Below are positions 1 to 5,517 of a DNA stretch of 7,367 nt, piece after piece. The DNA lies in contig CAZYMF010000231.1 in the NCBI GenBank assembly GCA_964648215.1, forward strand, positions 1 through 7,367. The letters run 5' to 3'. The notes under the pieces were generated by a model that was not told the DNA's origin, searched no databases, and saw only the letters and a program-made list of their open reading frames with translations. The translations under genes and the position numbers were made by a program. How positions within the stretch are numbered: the first letter of the stretch is position 1; each line of letters starts with the position of its first letter. The DNA comes from CAZYMF01 sp964648215. GTDB taxonomy: Bacteria; Desulfobacterota; Binatia; HRBIN30; JACQVA1.

Positions 1-445
<445 letters not shown>

Positions 446-522
446 GGTTTTAGCCTCCTAACGTTTCTTTGAATCCGTGGAATTCCGTGTTGCGGATTGA
501 TTGAATGGGGAAAGCGGCAGGA

Positions 523-813
523 TCAACGCTCGACCACGCCGAGGATGTCCTCCTCGCGCATGATCAGGTGCTCCTCGCCGTCGATCTTGATCTCGCTACC
601 GGAGTACTTGCCGAACAGGATCTTGTCGCCGACCTTGACCTCCAGCGGCGTCAGCTTCCCGTTGTCGTTCACCTTGCCCTTACCGACGGCCACCACCTTG
701 CCTTCCTGCGGCTTTTCCTTGGCCGTGTCGGGGATGATGATTCCCCCCTTTGTCTTTTCCTCCTCGGCGATGCGCTTCACTATCACGCGATCCTGCAATG
801 GCCGAATTTTCAT
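523..813 (-). CDS. groES: 10 kDa co-chaperonin GroES
   Basis: Heptameric lid of the GroEL chamber. The protein is 96 residues, the normal size for the family. It opens with MKIRPLQDRVIVKR. It contains the mobile loop that contacts GroEL (about residues 17-32, with GGIIIPDTA at 23-31), the roof hairpin region GKGKVNDNGKL (44-54), and the family C-terminal stretch around VGDKILFGKYSG (61-72) and LIMREEDILGVV (83-94). The reading frame stays open upstream to 939, but the start is set at the ATG at 813-811. An AAGGAG (complement of 820-825) sits 6 nt before it, and the protein begins where GroES proteins begin. The extra 42 upstream codons carry no GroES-like sequence and overlap the promoter region. 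It is first in the chaperonin pair, followed by groEL after 77 bp. Confidence 0.98.
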   Translation of the reverse strand: MKIRPLQDRVIVKRIAEEEKTKGGIIIPDTAKEKPQEGKVVAVGKGKVNDNGKLTPLEVKVGDKILFGKYSGSEIKIDGEEHLIMREEDILGVVER

Positions 814-868
814 GATCCTCTCCTTTCCTCTCGAACGACACTCATCATGTCTTGAATTTGGGTCGACG

Positions 869-939
869 ATAGTGACCGGGCGTACAAACACCGAGTCAAA
901 AAGTCGGCGACAGGTTAACCACCGAAGGTTCGATGTCAA
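869..939 (-). promoter_or_regulatory. Candidate promoter(s) of the groES-groEL operon
   Basis: On the minus strand a perfect -35 hexamer TTGACA (complement of 934-939) is followed after 16 bp by TAACCT (complement of 912-917, 3 of 6 to TATAAT). A second weaker pair lies further in: TTGACT (complement of 894-899) and CACTAT (complement of 869-874), 19 bp apart. The first -35 sits only 6 bp past the DUF507-a stop codon, so groESL probably has its own promoter in addition to any readthrough from the DUF507 genes. I see no CIRCE element (TTAGCACTC-N9-GAGTGCTAA) in 814-945. The CTTGAC core resembles the -35 of sigma32-type promoters, but no CCCCAT-like -10 is present. Which sigma factor acts here cannot be decided by reading. 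Confidence 0.42.
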
Positions 940-945
940 GGGGCT

Positions 946-1221
946 CTACGGCCGTATTTTTCGCAGCTCCTCCTCGAAGTACTGGCGGTAGAGCAGATCC
1001 CACTCCCGACTCCCCGGGGGAACCCGACGCTTCAGGGAGGCAATTTTTTGCCGCACGAGCGAGTCGATGTGCGCGGAGAGCTCGTCTTCCTGGGTCAGCA
1101 AACGCTTCAGCTCGGCAAGCGCGAGCCGCTCGTTGTCGACCTCGGCCAGTCCCTCGTCGCGCAGAACACGCAGGATCTCGTGCGCCAGGAAGGACACCCG
1201 CGCTTCGCTCAACTTCTTCAT
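946..1221 (-). CDS. DUF507 family protein, copy a (C-terminal-type half)
   Basis: Small cytoplasmic protein of unknown function, 91 residues, charged and predicted mostly helical, with no signal peptide or membrane segment. It begins MKKLSEARVSFLAHEIL and ends with a conserved-looking block, PPGSREWDLLYRQYFEEEL (68-86). I recognise this as the DUF507 signature of delta-type bacteria (recalled, not searched). The ATG at 1221-1219 overlaps the stop of the upstream DUF507-b by one base (TAATG on the minus strand), so translation is probably coupled. It ends 132 bp before groES. Some members of the family are, from memory, about 180 residues long, so this gene and its neighbour may be the two halves of that longer form. 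Molecular function is unknown and I assign none. Confidence 0.85.
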   Translation of the reverse strand: MKKLSEARVSFLAHEILRVLRDEGLAEVDNERLALAELKRLLTQEDELSAHIDSLVRQKIASLKRRVPPGSREWDLLYRQYFEEELRKIRP

Positions 1222-1493
1222 TAGAGCGGGAAGTTGCGCTCGCGGGCCAGGCGCTCCATGATGCCGCGCACGATGAGCCGCTGGTCCATGCCCACGGTCT
1301 GCCGCGCGTGGGTGGCCGCCAGCCGCTCGGCTTCGGCCTCCAACGCCGCCTCGTCGGCAAAGCTCTTGGCGAGAATCTCGCCGATCCGAGCGGCCAAGCG
1401 CGGTTGTTGCCCCTTGAGCCGAAACAGCTCTCCCTTTTGGATGCCGCGCGTGATCAGAAGCGCCATCCTCTCGATCTCAGACTCTCGTACCAC
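1221..1493 (-). CDS. DUF507 family protein, copy b (N-terminal-type half)
   Basis: Small soluble protein of unknown function, 90 residues, rich in Glu, Arg, Ala and Leu and likely alpha-helical. It begins MVRESEIERMALLITRGI and ends MERLARERNFPL, a tail that resembles one class of DUF507 proteins (LAKER-type ending, recalled). The start is a GTG at 1493-1491. An ATG exists in frame at 1466-1464, but it would remove the N-terminal helix that lines up by eye with the start of copy a (SEIERMALLITRGI against SEARVSFLAHEIL), and its only purine-rich stretch abuts the ATG directly. An AGAGG-like stretch lies a few bases before the GTG. It is the first gene of the minus-strand cluster and is divergent from the RRM gene. 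Its stop codon overlaps the start of copy a. Confidence 0.8.
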   Translation of the reverse strand: MVRESEIERMALLITRGIQKGELFRLKGQQPRLAARIGEILAKSFADEAALEAEAERLAATHARQTVGMDQRLIVRGIMERLARERNFPL

Positions 1494-1612
1494 GACCGCC
1501 TCTACCTATCCGTATCGCAGCAGCGACGCAACCGACGCGGTGGCGGCCCCGAATGATCGCCTCCCGGGTGCAACAGCCACCGTCGGCCAGGGTGCCTCAA
1601 CGCAAAAAAACA

Positions 1613-1642
1613 TTGACTTCCCGACGGGGCCGGCAGTAGATT
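1613..1642 (+). promoter_or_regulatory. Sigma70-type promoter of the RRM protein gene
   Basis: TTGACT (1613-1618, 5 of 6 to consensus) and TAGATT (1637-1642, 4 of 6) are separated by 18 bp. An A7 tract at 1604-1610 lies just upstream, like an UP element. The predicted start of transcription is near 1649, giving a leader of about 94 nt. A 6-bp inverted repeat, GGCCGG (1628-1633) and CCGGCC (1643-1648), brackets the -10 hexamer exactly and could be an operator. Confidence 0.55.
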
Positions 1643-1648
1643 CCGGCC

Positions 1649-1742
1649 ACTGGGCGGCGTTAGACCGCCCTTGAGCCCTGGGGTCGGGGGCGACGCGGGT
1701 GGGGGAGAAGGTCGGAACGCCTCAAGGGCAAGGAGGCGCTTC
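1649..1742 (+). promoter_or_regulatory. Structured leader of the RRM gene, candidate switch or thermosensor
   Basis: Three perfect inverted repeats can be read here. Helix A is GGGCGG (1652-1657) with CCGCCC (1665-1670), 7-nt loop. Helix B is GCCCTTGAG (1667-1675) with CTCAAGGGC (1721-1729), 9 bp. Hairpin C is CGCCTC (1718-1723) with GAGGCG (1733-1738), 9-nt loop. Hairpin C buries most of the Shine-Dalgarno AAGGAGG (1730-1736), which is 6 nt before the ATG. Helix B shares bases with both A (1667-1670) and C (1721-1723), so A plus C and B alone are alternative folds. B would leave the Shine-Dalgarno free. The pairings are seen in the sequence; the regulatory role is inference. Confidence 0.5.
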
Positions 1743-2120
1743 ATGTCATCCAAGCTGTACGTGGGCAACCTTCCCTTCAAGGTCCGCGAGGAAGACCTGC
1801 TCCCCTTGTTCCAGCAAGCCGGGGCAGTGCAGGCGGTCAACATCATCCGCGACAAATTCTCGGGCCAATCCCGTGGCTTCGGCTTCGTCGAGATGGGCTC
1901 GGAGGATGAAGCGCAGAAGGCCATCGAGCTGCTCAACGGCCACAGCCTGGAACAGCGGGCTCTCATCGTGAACGAGGCGCGGCCGCAGACGCCGCGTCCG
2001 GCCCGCGGGTCGGGCCCCGGCGGCCGCCCCGCTGCGGGCGGCTATGCCCGTCGTGGCAAAGTTGGTGGCGGCTACGGCGGCATGGGCAACTCGGGCGGCG
2101 GCGAGTACGGTTCGGAATAG
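1743..2120 (+). CDS. Single-RRM glycine-rich RNA-binding protein
   Basis: Cytoplasmic RNA-binding protein, 125 residues. Residues 4-80 form one RNA recognition motif: RNP2 is LYVGNL (5-10) and RNP1 is RGFGFVEM (44-51), with the aromatic residues (Tyr6, Phe46, Phe48) that stack on RNA bases. Residues 81-125 are a flexible tail rich in Gly, Arg, Pro and Tyr (for example GGGYGGMG at 108-115), as in cyanobacterial Rbp and other bacterial RRM proteins. Several of those are cold-induced and are thought to act as RNA chaperones. The frame is open to 1671, but the ATG at 1743 is chosen because AAGGAGG lies 6 nt upstream and the RRM starts at once. The gene ends in tandem stops (TAGTAG, 2118-2123). 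It has its own promoter and stands alone, divergent from DUF507-b and convergent with the kinase. Target RNAs cannot be told from sequence. Confidence 0.95.
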   Translation: MSSKLYVGNLPFKVREEDLLPLFQQAGAVQAVNIIRDKFSGQSRGFGFVEMGSEDEAQKAIELLNGHSLEQRALIVNEARPQTPRPARGSGPGGRPAAGGYARRGKVGGGYGGMGNSGGGEYGSE

Positions 2121-2126
2121 TAGCCA

Positions 2127-2189
2127 GGCAGCGATCCCGGCCGAGGGAAGCTTCGCCCCACGCTGCCGTTGGTCGCTCCCCGCGGCGAC
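2127..2189. terminator. Possible bidirectional terminator between convergent genes
   Basis: The 89-bp gap between the converging RRM and kinase genes contains a 7-bp perfect inverted repeat, GGCAGCG (2127-2133) and CGCTGCC (2161-2167). A second hairpin follows: GTCGC (2172-2176) with GCGAC (2185-2189). Neither is followed by a T tract on either strand, so this is not a classic intrinsic terminator. Position and symmetry suggest a transcription end or transcript-stabilising structure. Confidence 0.35.
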
Positions 2190-2209
2190 TCGTTGCAACT
2201 CGACTCAAC

Positions 2210-3604
2210 TCAAGCAAGTCTCGGGCTTCGTGAAATCTGGCCGCCGCCATCCTCGGCGGGCGATTCAGCGGCCGGCAGGCACACGCTGAAGCGCGAACCC
2301 CGGTCCACCACGCTGTCGACGCTGATCTCACCGCCCATCTCGCGCGTGAGCCGCGCCGAGATCGACAACCCGATTCCCACCCCGCCAAACTCCTTCGCAT
2401 TCGTGGCCCGATGGAACGGCTCGAAGATCTGGGGCAGATCCACCGGTGCGATGCCGATGCCCGTATCGCTGACCCGAAGGCGCACCCGGCGGGCATCGCC
2501 CGGGTCGGGGCTCGCCCCGAGGCGGATCTCGCCGCGCTCGGTGAACTTGACCGCGTTGGACAGCAAGTTCACCAGCACCTGTCGCAGGCGGTCCCGATCC
2601 GCGACCACCGTCAGCCCGCCCGGATCCTCGGCAACGACGCTCACCGGCTTGGATTCCACCGAGGCGGCAATCAGCGCCGCGACCTCGCCGAAGAGCGGTG
2701 CCAGCGCCACCGGCTCCAGGTTCACGGTCAGCTGTCCGGCCTCGATACGCGAGAGATCGAGCAGATCGTTGATCAGGTAGACGAGGGTCTGGGCGCTGGC
2801 GACGACGCGGAGCAGCGGCTGACGAACGGCGGCGGGGACCTGTCCGAAACTTCCATCGAGTGCCAGCTGCACGTAGCCGAGAATCACGTTGAGGGGAGTG
2901 CGGAGCTCGTGCGAGACGTTGGCCAGAAACATGTTCTTGGCCTCGTTGGCCTGGGCCAGGGCGGCGTTGGCCTGACGCAGCTCTTCGTTCCGATGAAACG
3001 AGTCGTAACGGTATCGCTCCAACGACACGGCGCCGGCTACGGTGAGAGCACCGATCGCGGTCAGCCCGATGGTCGTGATCGGGATCGACGTGACGCTCTC
3101 GGCACCGAGGCTCACCGCCCCCAGGTAGGCGCAGAGCGCGGCGGCCACGACGGGAAACTGCCCCCAGCCGCCGAGGGGGAGGAAAACCGTCACCCCCGTC
3201 ATCAGGTAGGCGAGAGCAAGGGCGAGAACTTCCGCCTCGCCGTGCGCCAGCGTGTTGTAGGCTCCGATGAGAAGGCACAAGAGCACGCAGGCGACCGTCA
3301 CCACCATCCGGCTATGCCGGGTGCCCGGCTCGCGACGCGTGATCACCACGGCGACCAGGCACACCAACACCTCGATCCCGAAGATGGTTCCGTACAGGAG
3401 CGAGCGCCCGGGATGCGCCAGGTGCTCCGGCACGTACGCGGCGGCAAAGGTCACCACGAAGACGGCCGTCAGCGCGGGAACCCGCGCGGCGACCAGCCGG
3501 GCCGTCTCTGCCGCGTAGAGTGTCTTGGTGGACGAGATCATGTCGCCCGGGTGTTCAGCGCCCGCTGTGGATGTCGACGGCGATAGCATCATCGGCGGAG
3601 CCAT
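2210..3604 (-). CDS. Membrane sensor histidine kinase (six TM helices, HisKA-HATPase), orphan
   Basis: Inner-membrane histidine kinase, 464 residues from the chosen start. About six hydrophobic helices lie at residues 42-58, 69-88, 100-119, 126-144, 150-166 and 174-194, joined by short loops with no PAS, Cache or HAMP domain visible. A short coiled-coil linker (about 205-224) leads to the H-box VSHELRTPLN, phospho-acceptor His232. The ATPase follows: N-box NLLSNAVKF (346-354), G1 DTGIGI (380-385), F-box IFEPF (393-397) and G2 GVGIGL (408-413). All catalytic motifs look intact. There is no receiver domain and no response regulator gene in the window, so the partner is unknown. The start is uncertain: in-frame ATGs at 3604, 3592, 3589 and 3541 all lack a strong Shine-Dalgarno. 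The frame is open to 4543, but that part is antisense to the peptidase gene. The 3541 start gives 443 residues and would also keep every helix. Confidence 0.9.
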   Translation of the reverse strand: MAPPMMLSPSTSTAGAEHPGDMISSTKTLYAAETARLVAARVPALTAVFVVTFAAAYVPEHLAHPGRSLLYGTIFGIEVLVCLVAVVITRREPGTRHSRMVVTVACVLLCLLIGAYNTLAHGEAEVLALALAYLMTGVTVFLPLGGWGQFPVVAAALCAYLGAVSLGAESVTSIPITTIGLTAIGALTVAGAVSLERYRYDSFHRNEELRQANAALAQANEAKNMFLANVSHELRTPLNVILGYVQLALDGSFGQVPAAVRQPLLRVVASAQTLVYLINDLLDLSRIEAGQLTVNLEPVALAPLFGEVAALIAASVESKPVSVVAEDPGGLTVVADRDRLRQVLVNLLSNAVKFTERGEIRLGASPDPGDARRVRLRVSDTGIGIAPVDLPQIFEPFHRATNAKEFGGVGIGLSISARLTREMGGEISVDSVVDRGSRFSVCLPAAESPAEDGGGQISRSPRLA

Positions 3605-3700
3605 GGCAATGTCGTCACCCCAGGCGATGATGCGGATGCGGATTTCCTCTGGCGAGCTTCGGTTCGGCACGTTTCGTCTCTTCCCCGCGAGGATCGGTCC
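3605..3700. other. Divergent intergenic region, kinase and peptidase
   Basis: This 96-bp gap between divergently transcribed genes must hold both translation start regions and probably promoters. I could not find a convincing -35/-10 pair on either strand. The only clear signal is CGAGGA (3688-3693), 7 nt before the peptidase ATG, which acts as its Shine-Dalgarno. A short imperfect repeat of GATGCG units lies near 3622-3640, with no evident meaning. Confidence 0.4.
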
Positions 3701-4570
3701 ATGCCATTGCCGGTCTTGATTGCTCACGGGGGCGCCGGCTCCATCGAGGCGCACGCGGCGGCGAGCTATCGGCGCGGCTGTGAAGCCGCCGTCGAAACCG
3801 GGTGCCGGCTGCTCGCCCAGGGCGGCACCGCGCTCGACGCGGTCGTCGCCACCGTCGTCGTTCTCGAAGAGAATCCGCTCTTCAACGCCGGTCGCGGATC
3901 GGTACTGACGTCCGCCGGCACGGTGGAAACCGATGCGTCGGCCATGGACGGGAGCACGCTCGACGGCGGCGGTTGCGGCGCCGTCAGCGGCGTGCGCAAC
4001 CCGATCCTCCTGGCCCGGGCCATCCTCGCCGCGAGGCAGAACGTCTTGCTGGTCGGCGCCGGAGCCACGGCCTTCGCGCGCGAGCGCGGCCTGTCGCTGT
4101 GCGGACCCGCGGACCTCATCACCCCCGAGCAGCGCGCGCGGTGGCAGCGACGCGCCGCGGAGCCCGGCCCCGGCAACACCGTGGGCGCCGTCGCCGCCGA
4201 TCGTCACGGGCACGTGGCCGCCGCGACGTCGACGGGCGGGATCTTCTACAAGCGACCGGGGCGCGTGGGCGACAGCGCGGTCATCGGCGCCGGCACCTAT
4301 GCCGACGACACCACCGGGGCGGCTTCGGCCACCGGTGCCGGCGAAGCGATCATCCGCATGGGCCTGGCGCGCGGCGCCGTCGATCGCCTCCGCGACGGCC
4401 GCGATCCGATGGCGGCCGCGCAAGCGGCGATCGACGACCTGACCCGGCGCACCGGCGCCAGCGCCGGGCTGATTGTCGTTGACCGACTGGGTCGCATCGG
4501 CTACGCGCACGGGACGCCGAGCATGCCGGTGGCCTACTCCCAACCGGACGGAATCGTCTCGTTGTGCTGA
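3701..4570 (+). CDS. Isoaspartyl peptidase/L-asparaginase, Ntn-hydrolase (asparaginase type 2, EcAIII-like)
   Basis: Hydrolyses isoaspartyl (beta-aspartyl) dipeptides and, more weakly, L-asparagine. It serves breakdown of damaged, isomerised proteins. Length is 289 residues, slightly shorter than the ~310-320 usual for the family. Motifs in order: HGGAG (9-13), NAGRGSVLT with ETDASAMDG (62-70, 76-84), and the nucleophile site NTVGAVAADRHG (159-170), where Thr160 becomes the new N-terminus after self-cleavage. ATSTGG (175-180), then GRVGDS (187-192, substrate-binding Arg188 and Asp191) and IGAGTYAD (195-202) follow, with TGAGE (211-215) in the beta subunit. No signal peptide is seen, so it is probably cytoplasmic. 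Asn precedes the nucleophile Thr where I recall Gly or Asp in well-known members. CGAGGA 7 nt upstream supports the ATG. The gene stands alone, divergent from the kinase, 114 bp before plsC. Confidence 0.93.
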   Translation: MPLPVLIAHGGAGSIEAHAAASYRRGCEAAVETGCRLLAQGGTALDAVVATVVVLEENPLFNAGRGSVLTSAGTVETDASAMDGSTLDGGGCGAVSGVRNPILLARAILAARQNVLLVGAGATAFARERGLSLCGPADLITPEQRARWQRRAAEPGPGNTVGAVAADRHGHVAAATSTGGIFYKRPGRVGDSAVIGAGTYADDTTGAASATGAGEAIIRMGLARGAVDRLRDGRDPMAAAQAAIDDLTRRTGASAGLIVVDRLGRIGYAHGTPSMPVAYSQPDGIVSLC

Positions 4571-4684
4571 ACGGCACAGATCGTCGTTGCAGCCACGGGA
4601 AGGGCTGCGCTAGGAAGGGCGTGCACGTGTGTCCGCTCAGCCGCGGCCGCGACCCATGGAGCAGGACGCCCACAGGGGGGAGAG
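4571..4684 (+). other. Intergenic region between peptidase and acyltransferase genes
   Basis: The 114-bp gap has a small hairpin, GCAGCC (4589-4594) with GGCTGC (4603-4608), without a T tract, and a wider pairing of GGGCGT (4617-4622) with ACGCCC (4666-4671). A weak promoter-like pair, TTGCAG (4587-4592) and TAGGAA (4611-4616), has 18-bp spacing but only 3 of 6 matches in each box. The first hairpin may mark the end of the peptidase transcript. No small ORF is supported. A purine-rich AGGGGGGAGAG (4674-4684) directly precedes the next ATG. Confidence 0.3.
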
Positions 4685-5449
4685 ATGAAGCCCGCTGAAT
4701 CCGCCACCGCCCTCCCCTTCGACCGGCCGTTCCATCTCCTGTGGGGCGTGTTCGCCGCGGTCGCCATCTTCTTCTTCACCATCTTCTGGGCAACGCTCTG
4801 CGTGGTCCTCACGCTCATCACGCGAAAACCGTGGCCGCCCGACGTCATCGGGCATATCTGGTGCCGGTGGATTCTCACCGTCTGCGGCATCAAGGTGGAC
4901 ATCGAGGGGCTCGAGCACCTCGATCCCCAACGCTCCTACGTGATCATCTCCAATCATCTGAGCAACTTCGACATCTGGACCACCTTCGATGCGGTGCCGG
5001 TCAAGATCCGCTTCGTCGCCAAGAAAGAGCTGCTCCGCTTCCCTTTCTTCGGCCAGGCGCTGGCGCTGAGCGACCACATCATCATCGACCGCTCGAAGCC
5101 GGAGCAGGCGGTGGAAATCATCAACCGCCAGGCAAGCCAACGCATCGGCGAGGGCTTCTGTATTCTGTTCTATGCCGAGGGCACCCGCAGCCGCGACGGC
5201 CGCGTGCACGAGTTCAAGAAGGGCGGCGTCACCCTGGCCTTGAAAACCGGCCTACCGATCATCCCGATGTCGGTGAGCGGCACGCGCAAGTTCCTGCCGC
5301 GCGGCAGCGCCATCATCCGCCCCGGCGGGCGGGTGAAGATCGTCATCGCGCCACCCATCGAGACCAAGGGTCTGTCCGTCGACGACCGCGACAAGCTGAC
5401 GGAGCAAGTGCGTTCGGTCGTGGTCCAGAACTTCGTCGAAAACTACTGA
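4685..5449 (+). CDS. 1-acyl-sn-glycerol-3-phosphate acyltransferase, PlsC family
   Basis: Transfers an acyl chain to position 2 of lysophosphatidic acid, giving phosphatidic acid, at the cytoplasmic face of the membrane. Length is 254 residues, normal for PlsC. One strong hydrophobic helix lies at about residues 18-46. Acyltransferase motif I is NHLSNFD (90-96), with the catalytic His91 and Asp96. Motif II is around KKELLRFPFFG (113-123), motif III is EGTRS (165-169) and motif IV is GLPIIPMSVSG (189-199). The four motifs are in the expected order and spacing. The ATG follows a G-rich Shine-Dalgarno-like stretch (4674-4684), a little closer than ideal. It is followed after 68 bp by the acyl-CoA synthetase on the same strand, so one lipid-assembly transcript is likely. 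Related families (acyl-ACP acyltransferases, lyso-ornithine lipid O-acyltransferases) share these motifs, so the acceptor is not certain. Confidence 0.92.
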   Translation: MKPAESATALPFDRPFHLLWGVFAAVAIFFFTIFWATLCVVLTLITRKPWPPDVIGHIWCRWILTVCGIKVDIEGLEHLDPQRSYVIISNHLSNFDIWTTFDAVPVKIRFVAKKELLRFPFFGQALALSDHIIIDRSKPEQAVEIINRQASQRIGEGFCILFYAEGTRSRDGRVHEFKKGGVTLALKTGLPIIPMSVSGTRKFLPRGSAIIRPGGRVKIVIAPPIETKGLSVDDRDKLTEQVRSVVVQNFVENY

Positions 5450-5517
5450 GCGCGGGGCCCGGTGAGTCACCCGCCCCCCCACGCGCTACGCCAGGGCGAA
5501 GCGAAGAAGGACCAGAG

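Noticed and set aside
471..489. Near-duplicate GAATCCGTG / GAATTCCGTG and a GGAATTCC palindrome between groES and groEL
   Set aside because: Two short imperfect copies only, with no further units and no relation to a promoter or terminator that I can see. Chance is enough.
814..939. Upstream start for groES giving 138 residues
   Set aside because: GroES proteins begin at MKIRPL or the like. The extension would overlap the promoter and has no homology, while the ATG at 813 has a strong Shine-Dalgarno.
1671..1742. TTG-initiated N-terminal extension of the RRM protein
   Set aside because: The 24 extra residues are Gly/Arg-rich leader translation without a ribosome site. The AAGGAGG at 1730-1736 points to the ATG at 1743, where the RRM begins.
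3605..4543. Open minus-strand frame continuing upstream of the histidine kinase, which would give a 777-residue protein
   Set aside because: It is antisense to the isoaspartyl peptidase, which has full family motifs. The translated extension is low-complexity Gly/Arg/Ala sequence with no domain, typical of antisense frames in GC-rich genes.
4741..5517. N-terminal extension of the acyl-CoA synthetase frame to 829 residues
   Set aside because: This stretch is plsC read in another frame, giving His/Arg/Pro-rich nonsense. The ATG at 5518 has a proper Shine-Dalgarno and matches where the family starts.
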